DNA of 64,000 nucleotides, taken from NCBI GenBank assembly GCA_947000775.1, contig CAMQGK010000567.1, forward strand, positions 18,444,001-18,508,000, written 5' to 3'. The number at the start of each line of letters is the position of its first letter. Within the stretch, counting starts at the first letter, position 1. This stretch comes from Pterois miles (lineage: Eukaryota; Chordata; Actinopteri; Perciformes; Scorpaenidae). Both the position numbers and the translations under genes were made by a program. Below are positions 21,424 through 33,719 of this stretch, in pieces. The notes beneath the pieces are model-generated. The model was not told the origin of the DNA, did not search any database, and saw only the letters and a list, made by a program, of their open reading frames with translations.

Positions 21424-21872
21424 CTTGTTTTTTTTGAACAGTTTATTTATTGGGGTTTTAATGTATAACATACATTATATTCCAATAATTTGGTCAGTCT
21501 TGGCAGCAAGCACAGTACACAGTCAAATGAATAGGTAAACAAATATAACGCAGTAACTGAAACAGATAAATATACAAATTTTACAAAAATTACAGTGTAA
21601 AGAATTATTAATGGAGACATGGGCTACTCCAATTCTACAATCTGTCTTACATTCATTGATTATCACCAACATTTAGTTTCAAAAACTCCATAAATGTCCC
21701 CCAGACATTTTCAAAAACTGCTAGCTTTCCTTTACAAAAACTCCATAAATGTCCCCCAGATATTTTCAAAAACTGCTAGCTTTCCTTTAGTAATGTATGC
21801 TAGTTTTTCCATAGCAATACATGATGATAGATCCTTAAAATATTGATTCATACTTACTTGTGCCTGTTAACA
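21424..21872 (-). pseudogene. L1-type LINE, end of ORF2 plus 3' UTR with poly(A)
   Basis: Minus strand reads MNQYFKDLSSCIAMEKLAYI, then TKGKLAVFENIWGTFMEF and a stop, as at the very C-terminus of fish L1 ORF2. An AT-rich 3' UTR follows, with an AATAAATAAACTG poly(A) signal near 21445 and a short A run at the end. A 55-bp segment is tandemly duplicated (21681-21735 and 21736-21790, two differences), which shifts the frame. Strongly 5'-truncated, as usual for L1. Confidence 0.75.
21681..21790. repeat. 55-bp tandem duplication inside the L1 remnant
   Basis: Two adjacent 55-bp copies beginning AAAAACTCCATAAATGTCCC differ at two positions. The low divergence shows that the duplication is more recent than the insertion's own decay or has been homogenised. 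Confidence 0.95.
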
Positions 21873-21875
21873 CAA

Positions 21876-21930
21876 TAAGATAAGATAAGATATTCCTTTA
21901 TTAGTCTCGCAGTGGAGAAATTTACAACAT
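21876..21930 (-). repeat. LINE 3' tail, second copy
   Basis: Minus strand: AAATTTCTCCACTGCGAGAC then TAATAAAGGAATATCTTATC, with ATCTT repeats at the end. Nearly the same tail as at 14603-14655. It abuts the upstream end of the L1 remnant, so one retroposon landed beside the other. Confidence 0.75.
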
Positions 21931-23989
21931 ATAAATGTATATGTAATGTATATGTAATAATGTATATATAACATATAAATGCCATGACCATGTGCAAGGT
22001 GTCTCACATGCAATGAGTAGACCTTTCTTGATTTCAGCGTTATTTGTACGCCATGTATCCTGTACTGTCTGCCATGCAAACGCAACTATGTATAAATGCA
22101 ACAATAAGATCCAGTGACAAAGTATAAAAAGCAAGAATAACACTTTTGGTGTTCCGTATGTGTTTTACTTAGTTTACATACTTATTTTAAGCCCAACCAC
22201 ACAGATTTTCCTTACCCTAACTAAGTGGTTCTCATGCCTGAACATAACTGATGTTTGCGAGGCAAAAAGCAGCAGGACACACATGAAGGCTAAAATTCAT
22301 ACTCATGATTTTTACTCTTTCCTCCCACTCCTTCCCGTGAGACTGGATTGGTTTTGCTTGATGGAAACTAGTTCATTAGAGATGTTGTCCAACCACGTCA
22401 GAAATCAAAAGTGTTTCTAGTTGTTCCTGATGGCCACACTCAAAGGTGGAGTGACAAGAAGGTAAGAAGTGGGTGTAAATGTTGGATCTATGGTTTCGGA
22501 AAACCTGACATTGTAACGTGAGGGAAAGGGAGGTTTCCGAAGCTATTCAACCGTCCAACAGTCACTTCAAACTGAGTTTACTGGCCCCTTTAAGCTGACC
22601 ACTGCCTCTGTTTTCCTCTGTGGAGCTATGTTTCATGCTTAAAAGACATTTTAGGTGGTTTCATTTTAAAGCAAGGATGCAGTCTGCTGCGTAAGCCCTG
22701 GATAATCACAAGCACTTCCCTGCTTTCACTGTCACAGAAAACTGTTTGATATTCATATAGGAGATCAAAGGGAAAGGACACTCTAAAGCTATGTCTCCGT
22801 CTATGAGGTTGGTGCTCTTACTAATCCCTGCACTCATAAAAGTGGGGATCTGCATGTGTGGAGCATAAACCAGCCCATATTGTCAAGGGCAGGAGGGGTT
22901 GTGCAAGAGGAGCAGAAGATTTGCATAGAAGTGAAAAAGGAATAATAATAATGGCAATGGGTCCCTGCTGCTGTACAGATAATATTACAGCAGCAGTGAG
23001 ATGACAAGTGACACGGGCAGCTAAATGTAATTGGGGAGCCATCTGCAGAAATGAATACAGCTGATCTTGCATTTCCAATATGTCAAAACTGTGCGTTGTC
23101 TCTCTCTATTATGATCCATCACATGGGAGCTCTCACAACGGAAACCCTGGCTCCCCGTGAATTCATGGACAAAGCAAAAAAAAAAAAAAAAAAAATTCAG
23201 ATAATGTCTGCATTGTCTCATTCAGCTGCATGAAATTGGATAAAGTGATGGGAAATAGATGAACAGTAACGCAGGGAATCACTGGGAACAGATATGCCAA
23301 ATATATGAAAAGGCATTTCCCTTAGTTTATCATATTCATACGGGGGGACAGAGAGAGTGAGCGGAGGGACACAGTGATGTAAAATCTGATTAAATTATCA
23401 CCAGTAGTCTCCACATGTGTGTATACGTGTGTTTTTTTCTGTGTAGAAGACCCAGAAGTAAACAGATTTGTACAGGCAATAAAAGCCTCAAATTCCCTCA
23501 AAAACACCCAATCAACAGCTTACCAGTCATCTCGTGTAGCATTGTTAAAAGCGTATTTGTGTACAGGAACTCTTTTGTGTGTGCTTTATGTGAGTGTTTA
23601 TTGACAGAGTGGGAAAATGGTCTCAAAGGCATCTAATGACTAGACTATGATTGATTTTGCTCCGAGTTGGAGAAAAGTGCTTTTTCATGTACTTAGACTG
23701 AACAGCCATTTCCTTACCACTCCATTATTCAGCCTGCCTTCTTGTCAGCCAGTTAACAGTGAGGTTAAGTCCACCAGCGTACAGTTACCAAACAGGGCAA
23801 AAACACACCGGCACCTATTGTTTTCCTTGTAAGCCAACACACCGTGGTATCGTGACCCAATTCAACAGCATGATATGCTGCTCTCCTATTTCCAAGAGCT
23901 GAGGTGTGTCAAAGCTCCAGAAAAACTCGGCACTCGGATGTATAAAGACCAACAAACGGCATGTAGGGAGGAGGTCAGGGTGGATGAAT
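21931..23989. other. intron, nothing recognised
   Basis: An AT-rich run of ATGTATAT motifs lies at 21935-21975 and an A20 run at 23176-23195. Short overlapping frames at 23051-23636 have no domain. Confidence 0.45.
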
Positions 23990-24310
23990 GGCTAAGAAAA
24001 CAACAGACTTTCGCCCAGAAGACCGGTGTTTGTATCCCATGTGAGTCACATAACTTCCAAACTAAGTTATGCCACGTCCATATTTTAACCTAAACGTTGA
24101 CTTATTTGTCACGTAACCTTCGTACTTAAGTAACGCCTCTTCCACGATCTTTTCCTAAACATAACTATGTAAATTTGTTACGTAAACCCATCCAAGTATT
24201 TTACGTATTTTACAAACCATCTTTTCCTAAACCTAACCAACTTGTTTCCTGTGAAGATGGAAGTTTATTTTGAAAAGACTGTATGCATGTAACAAGCAGA
24301 AATCGGCATG
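23990..24310 (-). repeat. dispersed repeat G, second form
   Basis: Contains AACAACAGACTTTCGCCCAG, CCGGTGTTTGTATCCCATGTGAG, two TTTTCCTAAACATAAC/CTAACC blocks and GAAGTTTATTTTGAAAAGAC. These correspond to the complement of the GGTTTAGG..AAACCAC / GGTCTCCTGG blocks of 15875-16290. The last block recurs at 26320 and 43328. Followed by A-rich sequence at 24328-24357. Confidence 0.6.
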
Positions 24311-26090
24311 CGTTGTTGGACATTTGTAAAAAAAAAATAAATAAATAAAAAAATAACGAATAACTCTTGGTGAGATATCATGTTGTATGAGGACATGTTG
24401 GTATGGTAAGAAAAGCATATTTGGATGTTTCTTTACCTAGAACTGTTACCGATACAGAAAATCCCTTGTTATTAATGATAAATATATAGATTATGGAAGC
24501 CATATTTGTTGCAGTTCTATATACTGTTTTTGTTTTTCAGGTTTCTCTCAAGGAATCAGGATTAGTTGTGAGGAATACTGTATTTGTCTTTAAAACAGAG
24601 CTACACCCAGGTAAAAAAAAAAAAAATAACTGTTCTTACAAACCAAAATGAATTTGAATAAGGCTGAACTCCACCATGTCAGGAAATATGTACTGAGGGA
24701 GATATCCAGAGAGATAATTAACCGCTGCTTCATGAGCAGCTACATCTGGCCCAATCTGTTCACGCCAGTATGAAAACTATTGGTTCAGTCCACTCCAGTG
24801 TGATTTATTAGGCTCTGCCAGAACAATAATGGCTGTAAAACAAGTTCAGACAACAGTTAAAACCACACAGATTATGATGTCTATGTTCTTGTGCCTGTCT
24901 GTACCTCACAGCCTCTCCCTGAAACAAGGTTTGGTCTTTAGAGCGTTTGGTAACACTGATCTGTCATGTAGTTACATCAGGAATACATCAATATATCCAA
25001 GCGCCTCCCCTGACATTATCAGCTGTTGGACAGAAAAGGACAAGCTCTCACATTCCCTGTTTTATGAGAAAAAAGAAAAATCCTATCAGTCCCAGAAAAT
25101 GTCAACAACAGGGCAAGTACTCCCTTGGCTTCCACCTCCTACACAGAGGAAACTGACAAATGTCAAGCCTTCAATCACGAGCCGCTGGCCTTTCCAAAAG
25201 TGAGGGAGCCAGAAACAGTCGTTTCACCTCCAGAAAGAGGAAGAAAAAGGTGGAAATGGAGAGAATCACAGTCTGTCACCTTCACTAAATGAAGCAGTCT
25301 CCATGCATCATTATCTCACTGAAATCAAGGACAAATGCTGAATTTGAATGAAATCTCGCATTACATCTCAACTACACACACACACATAATGTCGATTGTG
25401 CTCTTTTCTCTCTTGATGGCTGAACTTGAGTCGATGGCTGACTCCATGCAGAAAGCACAAAGTCATAAGGCTGCTGCCCAAAAGACATGTGAATGCTCAG
25501 AGGTGGAGAGCAAGTCCATCTGTTCATGTACACGTCCATCTGTTCCACAGATTCATCTTTTCCATCGACATTACCATCTACACCCGCCCTGTTCCTATGA
25601 CTCGGTAACTGGGTTTGATATTACATGCTATAATTAAGCTCTGATTAACTAACTGAAGCAGTCTGCTGACATAATCTGAAAAAGTGAAAACCTAAAATCA
25701 TGTTTTTTGAATACTTTGTGACCCTAAGAGAACAAATTTAGGTCGTAAAAACACAAGGTTAGAGCTTCCTGGTGGTCAAAGATTTCACTTTATTTTACTC
25801 TATTTTAAAGAGAATAGATTATTTGTGTCTGTATTTGTCTGGTGTACTTGGAGCCTTCCCAGCAGGCATGCTGAATAGATGCTGATGCTGTATTAGACAT
25901 TGACCTGCACTGAGTGTAAAACTGTAAATAAGCTGCGACAGTGAAAGTGTGTGAAATGATGAATGTGAGGTTTCTGCATCTGGAGCTATACTGAGCTGAG
26001 AGGTTTTTCCTCTTATATGATGCCATTAAATGTGGATGAGGCGATATTCCTATAACTAGTTGATATTGCTTAACAACCATGTTTACAGGG
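24311..26090. other. intron, nothing recognised
   Basis: An A14-type run near 24614-24626. The frame at 24829-25203 (124 codons) is low in recognisable features and is rejected. No transposon identified. Confidence 0.45.
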
Positions 26091-26096
26091 CTGCTG

Positions 26097-26155
26097 TTTT
26101 GGGCTGCAACTAATAATTGCTTGGAGAGATTTGTAGATAATTAGAGGGATGGTTC
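26097..26155 (+). repeat. hAT MITE end fragment (GGGCTGCAACTAA type)
   Basis: GGGCTGCAACTAATAATTGC followed by an AGATTTGTAGATAATTAGAG stretch resembles the terminus of a common fish hAT MITE. A longer relative is at 46331-46560. Only the end is left. Confidence 0.5.
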
Positions 26156-26309
26156 ATGGTTATCCTGAAATGAACCTTGAGCTAGAGTGAGGATGCAAGG
26201 ATAGGGGTGATGTGGTCTCGTTTCCTGGACATCGTTAATAACCAGGCAGCAGATGTAAGTGGGAGATAGTAGCCTGATAAATGCCTCGGTAGAGGGAGTT
26301 ACAGTTGTC

Positions 26310-26460
26310 CAACCTGAAGTTTATTTTGAAAGGACACTATGCATGTAATGAGCGTATATTAACACGCCATCCCGGACACCAAATCTAATGCTAGAGGGGT
26401 ACATAGCGCGACGGTATTCGACGCTGAGGCGGTGTTTGACGAGTTTGGAGTGAGAATGTG
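26310..26460. repeat. dispersed repeat G, fragment
   Basis: GAAGTTTATTTTGAAAGGAC then TATGCATGTAATGAGCG, CACGCCATCCCGGACACC, GAGGGGTACATAGCG and ACGGTATTCGACGCTGAGGC..GTTTGACG. The same series is at 43328-43420, and the GACGCT part is at 16208-16255. Confidence 0.65.
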
Positions 26461-26474
26461 TTGCGGAAACAGTG

Positions 26475-26690
26475 ACTCATCTGTGGAACCAAATGATCGA
26501 GGACAGACCCAGAAATGCCGACTCAGCACGTCAAGCAATCCAGGAGAATCATGTAGTCGACAGCGTCAAAAGCTGCACTGAGATCTACAGTGGAAGAATT
26601 AAGATAGAGTGTTTACCAGCATCCGCAGCACAGAGGAGGCCATTTGTCACTTTTAGGGGAGTTGTCTCTGTGGTCTTCCCAGACCCCTGA
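26475..26690 (-). pseudogene. L2-type LINE reverse-transcriptase fragment (motif A)
   Basis: Minus strand gives KVTNGLLCAADAGKHSILIL (from about 26652), then after a one-base shift DLSAAFDAVDYMILLD (26585-26538 region). The second block is reverse-transcriptase motif A with its catalytic aspartate (F-D-x-V-D). The upstream K-V-T-N and A-A-D-A-G signature is typical of L2-like LINEs. A stop and frameshift between the two blocks make it non-functional. The rest of the element is absent. Confidence 0.85.
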
Positions 26691-27599
26691 CTGATTTCTC
26701 AAAAATGTTGTTTTGTTTCAAAAAGATCAGAATCTGATTAAAAACAAACCCTTTTAAAACCTTTGATAATGCCAGGTACACACTATATCAGAATCAAGCC
26801 AAGTTCGTGCCTGATTTCCCCTCCTGACAATCATCAGCAAAGCCCCAATTTCTTGATGTTACTTAAGATTATCTAACCAGATACTTCTGTGGCGTGAGGT
26901 ATGTTAAGAGCACCGATTGCATTTTGTAAATATTAAACATGCTCAGTATTTACAATGGGATGTCCTGTTGTTTGTGAGGAACCCTGAGGACAGCCAATGA
27001 TGCTGTCATAAAGAAAAGATAGCTAGTTGAAAACCAAGCTGACTGAAGCAGAAAGACAACCATCGCCATCATGGCGGCCGTGGCTAATGCATGAGCTAAT
27101 GGAAAATTGGAAGCATAAATTAATAGTAGGATGGACTCAGACATGGAGGACCAACTTGTTGATATGTGGCAACAACACATGTTTATTTAATATGTCTCTA
27201 TTTCTTCATCCATACATCCTTCATGAATTTTTAGTAGAAAATAGTGCAAAAGCTAACATTGCTAATTCCTCCTGCCCGTTGTCCACTATGTTTGTTTACC
27301 CGAAAGTCACATTTGAGCACTGAGATTTTGCGAGATTTCCATTTTTTTGCCGGGACTCTGGTTGCTCCACCACACCACATGCTACAGAAAACAAATGTTA
27401 AATTTAACATAACATGCTGTCATGTGTGGGGTCTCACATTTTCAAAATCTGCCAAGATTTATTTTAGTGCAGGCCAGCCTTTAGAAGGAAAGCTTCGAAA
27501 CTGGCCTGAGATTATTTTGAATAGCCGGGTAAAGACGCTTCTTAAAGAGTGGCTGAATGCTTAAAACAAGACGGGACTGTAGAGAACTGTCAAAAATAA
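26691..27599. other. intron, nothing firmly recognised
   Basis: 26770-26880 (GCCAGGTACACACTATATCAG ...) resembles the end of a fish MITE but no partner end was found. The frames at 27027-27564 show no domain. Confidence 0.4.
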
Positions 27600-27942
27600 T
27601 CAACAAGCCAGGACCAACTGCTTATTTTATATCATATTACTCTTAAACTTGCATATAAATACAATATTACTGTACATTATATCTACTTTATTCATAACAT
27701 TATGTCACTTTGCTTAGAGATGGTAACATACTATTAGTTTAGTCTCTTTGTATGTATGTTGCCTTGTAATTCTGACTTCTTCTTGCATTTTAATCATTAC
27801 TATTTCATTTTAATTATTTATTTATCTCTTACTTTATCTGTATCTTTATCTGTATTGATTCTTTTGCTTCATTATGCTGCTGCAACACCCATAGTCCCCC
27901 CCTGGGATCAATAAAGGTGTATCTTATCTTATTTTAATTGTA
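27600..27942 (+). repeat. LINE 3' UTR with GATCAATAAAG..TATCTTATCTT tail
   Basis: A long AT-rich stretch with many TTTATCT motifs ends in CACCCATAGTCCCCCCCTGG, GATCAATAAAGGTGTATCTT, ATCTTATTTT. This is the usual 3' end of fish CR1/L2-like LINEs. No coding part remains upstream. Confidence 0.75.
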
Positions 27943-27945
27943 AAG

Positions 27946-29052
27946 GTAAACTAATGAATTTACTTAAAGGGGGAAATCAAAACATTACATCTCAGATGAG
28001 GGTCTAAAATAAACCACAGTATGGTAACAAAAAGATAAAGACCTTATGGGAAAAGACGCCAAGCCAATATAGAAATCCAATTACATTTGTTGAAACTGCA
28101 GGCAAGCCATTAGTCCTCTTGCTATCTACAGCTGCAACGTTATAAAATAGTATATCATGAGTAAACATGGACGCCGTTTCATATGGCGGAGCAGAGATTT
28201 TTGATATGGATCATGAGTTGGCCAATGCAGCATTTGTCATCGGTATGGGGTAACAATGAACATATCTGCCCTCCACTGAGCCTTTATCATCATCAGCAGG
28301 TGAGCCAGTGGGACTTCTCACACCGACATTCATTATGCCGCTGCAAAGCTCAAGCAAAGCAAGATAAATGGTTGCCTGCAGCAAATAATATTGATGCATT
28401 CCCATAGGGGGGGAATAATAACAATAAATAAATAAATAACCCGAAAGCTCCTGGCTGATATTGACATATATATTGTTGTCTCATGCATGTGGGCAGGACA
28501 ACGCCTCAGTGTGATGAATAATGATCTTCATTGGAAAAGAGAATGATTAATGAGCTTCCCACTACCGACACAGAGACTGTCTGTTGTTCAGCACCACTGC
28601 GGTTGCCTGCTTACATTAAGCGTGAAATTTAAAGGGTACATGCAGCTGTGTGGGATGAGTGTGCGGCATGAATATTTAGTATTGTGTGTCTGCGAGCGTG
28701 GATGCAACAAGTCTAGTCAGAGCGCGTGTTGTCTGAGAACACAAATGGTAAACAAGCGTCCGAGGCGCCTAACTGCAACTGCAGAAAACAAGATTTTGGT
28801 TCACAAAGCAGCCGCTCATTTGTAGTAAATACACTTAAATAAGTATATAACATCACTAAGCAGATTATTGTGTAAGTGGATTCAGTGTTTAAATTGTTTG
28901 GGGGTTTGAGGGAAAATGTCAACTCATTATTCTGTCTTTTTTTTTTCGTATTTGTGTGTTTTCGCTGTATTTTTTCAATTCATTCCTCGCTGTCTGTCTC
29001 ACAGTACTTTCATTACTCATTAAAATGACACTCATTTATGGAGCAAACCTGG
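27946..29052. other. intron, nothing recognised
   Basis: A short AAATA run at 28424-28439. Frames at 28183-28407 and 28550-28825 have no domain. No transposon identified. Confidence 0.45.
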
Positions 29053-29084
<32 letters not shown>

Positions 29085-29100
29085 ACACACACACACACCA
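29053..29100. repeat. interrupted (CA)n microsatellite
   Basis: About 48 bp of CA repeats with one T interruption near 29080. Confidence 0.97.
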
Positions 29101-29575
29101 GTCCATGTCATTAATCATTTTATCTCATAGATGCTGGCTCATAACTAACACCAATTAAGTGATTGTGTTAGAAAGGAAACGAGGGTGGGTGTTGTAGGTC
29201 AGGACAAACACGAGGTGTTGACCGACAGCGTGTAAAATAAACATTACTCCGTCTCCAGCTACAGTAACTGACTACTGTTTACCACAATGCAAATTGAGTT
29301 TCTGATTAAATTTAGAGGAAAAAAAACTACGAATACATCATTTGAGCTTTTGAGAAAAGGAACAGGAGGATACTAATAAGACCAGCACCTACGCTGAACA
29401 ACAATAATAATGGAGTCAAACTGTTTTGTACACTGATTAAGCTAACAAGGTGTTCACATATTAAAGTTAAGGAAGCCACGCATATATGTGGGATGCTCAT
29501 GCAGCCACTTTTCCAGGAAAAGTCTCCATGGTGCATTTAGTTTAGTTTAGCAGACTGTTAGCTGTTTGTCTGCCC

Positions 29576-29704
29576 GGATAACGGTAGCGACTGTCTGACA
29601 AACAGTGTGTGTTTGTTCTACATTAGCAGCCGCTAGCTGCTAGCTGCGAACAGCTAATGTAGCACAAACACACAGTGTTTGTCAGACAATGCCTATCGTT
29701 ATCC
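29576..29704. repeat. 129-bp foldback: 52-bp inverted arms
   Basis: The arms at 29576-29627 and 29653-29704 match at 46 of 52 positions (start GGATAACG, middle TGTCTGACAAACA, TGTGTGTTTGT, end CTACATTAGC). The 25-nt centre is itself rich in GCTAGC/GCTGC palindromes. Related words (CAGACAGTGTGTGTTCAG) recur at 29849-29866. Most likely the core of a short MITE. A structured RNA is an alternative. Confidence 0.9.
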
Positions 29705-31539
29705 AGGCTGCTGCTGCTGCTAGCTGCTAGCATTGCTGGCGGCTTCATGGCCGCTGTAGCGTAACTTCAGTGAGTTTCCAGCAGACCATGTGCATGTCAG
29801 TGGTGGGTGTGGGTTTGTTGGTGGTGTTATAGCTGTGGACGTAGCTGTAGCAGACAGTGTGTGTTCAGTTTGTCTGTGAATAAATGCTACGAGGCTACAA
29901 CTCCTCAGCTGGAGGTCCTGAGCCAACTTCCTGTATCTTCCTGTATCTGTGCCGCGTTTTTCCTTAAAGCGATGAGCCGCTCTTCTGCGTTTTTCTCAGC
30001 TTTTTAACTAATTATTAATATTTCTTTTAGCAGGCCTTGGTCTGCATGTGTGCCACAGAACTGGTTGAGGATCAGCAGAGTTTCACTTTGGGGCCATTAT
30101 GTGACCAGGCATTAGCAATCCACTTGACGAGGGCGACAGGTGCTTTCCTTGTGTGCATTTGTTTTTCATTCTTTCTCCCATCATGCTGTAAATGTGCACG
30201 CAGCATCCGCCTCAGGTATCCAGCTGGACAGCAGACGGTCCGCGAGGCAAATTATCAAGGGAGTTAAGTAAAGGCAAAATCAAAATTCCATTAACGTCAG
30301 TCTAACTTAGCTTCAAAATGTTTTTCCATATGCCGCCAATGTATGAAAAGAACCTGAATGAACAGTGAAAGGGGACTACTTGATCACTATGAAGTGAATT
30401 ATTTTAACAGCATTTGTATAGGAATGATTCTGTCCTAAGCTTTTTGATCCGTATAGGCGTTTTTCTTTTATCATATACAGTCATTTCAACTAAATAATAT
30501 AATGTTCGATAGTTTGTATACAACCGGTGTTCCTGGATATAGGAGACATAATTAATATTACAGCAAGTATTAATAATGTATAGAATTGTATCCTTGTACA
30601 TTGCCAGCAGCATCCTCAGCCTCCCGGATGGATCTTCATCAATAAAGGAAAGGTCAGGTAGCAGGATTTGCCTCCTTCTGCATCGTCATTTTCAGCTCTC
30701 AGTCACTCTCACACTATAATTGCCCAAAAAGGGAGTGTTTGATGAGGCATTTCAGCCTGAGTAAGAGAGCCGGAAAGTCCCATTACGATGGGAGGTACAC
30801 TGAAAGCCTCTTCACAACCTTTTCAGAGGCTTTCCTCTGATAGGTTTTAACAAAGCACTCATCACTAAACGTCCCACCTCTTTCTATTGCAGACCTACGG
30901 GAAGACACGCTGAATTGAAATCCTGAAGTGATAAGAACCGCTGATCCACTTTCCACTGCCTTTGCTTGTAACCCAATGGGGAGTTTGTCCAGTTATCTCC
31001 GTGGGGGGCCGCGCTAAGAGCCTGCTTTTAGCCTCTGAGAGTGGTGACAGAGAAGTCTTAAGCCGGATCAGATGTTCGGCCTTAACGGGACATCGGGATC
31101 TCACAAGGAGGTGCTAACCCTCCCTCCGGTCCCTGAAATGATAGTCAGCATGACGGAACAAGGCACACTTGAATGCTCTGCCTGCCTTGTTATGAATCAC
31201 AATAACTGATTTCCATCATTTTACGTCTCACATATGGAAGCACTTTACATTTCCACCCTGTCAAATCCCATAAGACATGCACAGTTTTCCAATACCTGAT
31301 TTCCATATTTCTCATTCTATCGTTCATCCTTGAGAAGAAATTGAAAGTCAGCATTATAAAGGCTACCAGTCACACTTTTCACACTACTGTAATACATGAT
31401 GCCACTAGTGCTAAACCAATCACTGCATGTCAATAAGCACACAGCATTCCCATGATTCACTTATTACCACAAATGCAATCAGTCATATTCTGTTACATAT
31501 GTCGATGTCTGTCTACTCCGGGTAGAGTCTTTACCCCAA
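29705..31539. other. intron, nothing firmly recognised
   Basis: 29705-30010 continues in the GC-richer style of the foldback and may belong to the same element. Beyond this, no repeat was recognised. Frames on both strands are short and featureless. Confidence 0.45.
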
Positions 31540-31974
31540 GTGAAGGAGTTCAAGTTCAAGATTGGCCAGAGAATCGGAGCAGCAGGGGCGGGACTGCATT
31601 CGCTTTACCGCACCGTTGTGACAAAAAGAGAGCTGAGCAGGAAGGTAAAGCTCTCGATCTACCAGTCAACCTTTGTTTCTGCTCTCACCTATGGTCATGA
31701 GGGCTGGGTCATGACCGAAAGAACTAGGGTGGCTGGCGTCTCCCTTAGAGATAGGGTGAGAAGCTCAGCCATCTGTGAGGGACTCGGAGTAGAGCCGCTG
31801 CTCCTTTGTGTTGAAAGGAGCCAGTTGAGGTGGTTCAGGCATCTGGTAAGGATGCCTCCTGGGCTCCTCCCTAGGGAGGTGTTCCAGACACGACCAGCTG
31901 GGAGGAGGGTCACCTGCTGGAGCTGTTGCCTCCTCGACCCGACCCCAGATAAGAGGTTGACGATAAGTGAGTGA
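31540..31974 (+). pseudogene. RTE/Rex3-like LINE ORF2 C-terminus, in-frame deletions
   Basis: A 144-codon open plus-strand frame covers the region after the reverse transcriptase of an RTE-type LINE. Blocks in order: FKIGQRIGAAGAGLHSLYRT, VVTKRELSRKVKLSIYQSTF, LTYGHEGWVMTERTR, SLRDRVRSSAI, GVEPLLLCVERSQLRWFRHL, VRMPPGLLPREVFQTRPAGRR. Two segments expected in this family are missing without breaking the frame: one between TERTR and VAGVSL, the other after AGRR, where the GRPRTRWRD part should be. It ends with the CGACCCGACCCCAGATAAG 3' block. The LINE clade is given from memory of the motif; the RTE/Rex3 label could be wrong. Confidence 0.85.
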
Positions 31975-33719
31975 TGTCGCTGCATGTTCTACACTTTTTG
32001 TTTTTAATGTGTTAAAGGTCCAAATAGGAAATGTTCATGTGTGAGGCTATGGCTGTGGTTGAAAAGTAAAAAAATGTTTCTGTCTTTTCCTTGACCTCAT
32101 GATGTTTTCCATCAAGGTCGAAGACGTGAAGGAGAATTCAGAAGGACTTAGGAAGAAACAACCGTGGTGTTTAGAGAAACCACTTAGGCTCCGTAATTAC
32201 GACGCGACGGCGGCAGAGGTTCATGACACGGATCTGCTGTGGTGAAACTACAATTCTTCTTGTTTTGTTTTTTTTTACTTTTCTGTCACGTTTGAAATAA
32301 ATGATTAAACATAAAGTGAAACGAAATGGTTGTCACTGTCCACTCTTTTATCAACATGAATCCCAATTAGAATATGACTGTATGGAAATAATATGCAAGA
32401 TAAGCACTTTGTTTGTTTTCATGAACAGCCAAATGGGGCGTCGCTTTAATAGTTGCAGCTGCAAGAAAATTGTGGGATGTTATTTTCTCCTTTCCTTTCA
32501 TAAAAGATGGTCATCCTATGCTCAAGGAGGTAATAAAGGAAGCACTGAAGCATTTCGAGGATTTGAACAGCTCTGATCTGATCTCAGATCTGCTACTGAG
32601 ATACTTTCAGGTCATTTCACCGCCGCCTGCGTGTTGTATGAATTGTGTTTTGTTCCAAGCCATGTGTTGTAAATAAGCTGTATTGTGAGGATGATTTACT
32701 ATAGCAGGTATGATTTTATGTTACCACGTCCACAACAAATTAAACGTATATGTTCTTTCTCTATCTATAAAACCTGTGTTGAGCGCAGCCTAATGAACAG
32801 ACAGAAATTAAATCAAAGCCAATAAGTAAAAGATGTGAATATGCAATGAGGATTTATTATCATTTTATCTACTAATATAAACATAATTTGAATAATTGAC
32901 CTCTGCCTCATTTTAACATTATAATAATATCATTAAATTCAGTTTCTCTATATGAATTAACCTTTAATCTCATTCTGCATATTTCTAATATTAGTGAGAG
33001 TGCGCTTGGTCTGGATGCATTAGAGATGTGCTGGTATAAAAATTGAAAAAATAAACAACATATTGCTATGTGGAAGAGAAACTATAGCAGCGCATACAAT
33101 GAGAAATAGTGGATGTTTATATTGCTTTTACAGTAGTGTGTTGTAGATGTCATTTCAGGATGTTGCTAAAGAAATGAAACAAACAACAGGTGGTAAATCC
33201 AGTAGAAGGTGGTGTAATGTGACAGCCTCATTTCAACATAGCAGGGAAATATTTGATGAGATTGATAACGCTGTGAGGCGGCGTAAAGATTCACCAATCA
33301 GAGTGCGGCTGCAGAGCAGAGGACCTTTCAATCCCGAGTCACTGAACTATTTCATTTCCCCAAAAATTATAATCTGGCGTCACCTCAGCACGGTCACCTT
33401 TCTCCTCCCGGTACGTGACAAAGACTTCAGAAATGAAAACTAAACATTCTCCTGGCGAGCAGCAATTGAGAGCAGCCTCCAGAACAAGATGGACTCACTG
33501 ATGTTTGATCTTCTGCTTCTCATCTCTTTATCTTTTAATATAAAGCATCGCAGAACAGACAGGTCGGTAAACGTGGGCGTACGCTGGGACAGTAAATCTG
33601 AGGAAGTTATCCCAACGTTTGAAACCCTGTGAGGAGATATTGCATGAGGTTAGTAGTATTTTTTTTTAAGTTACTCACTACTCAAGCAACTTTTTCAGTG
33701 ACTACTTTTATACTCAGTG
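31975..33719. other. intron, nothing recognised
   Basis: AT-rich, with T runs near 32269-32277 and 33661-33669. The frame at 33147-33443 (98 codons) is hydrophilic but has no domain or homologue that I recognise. Confidence 0.45.
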
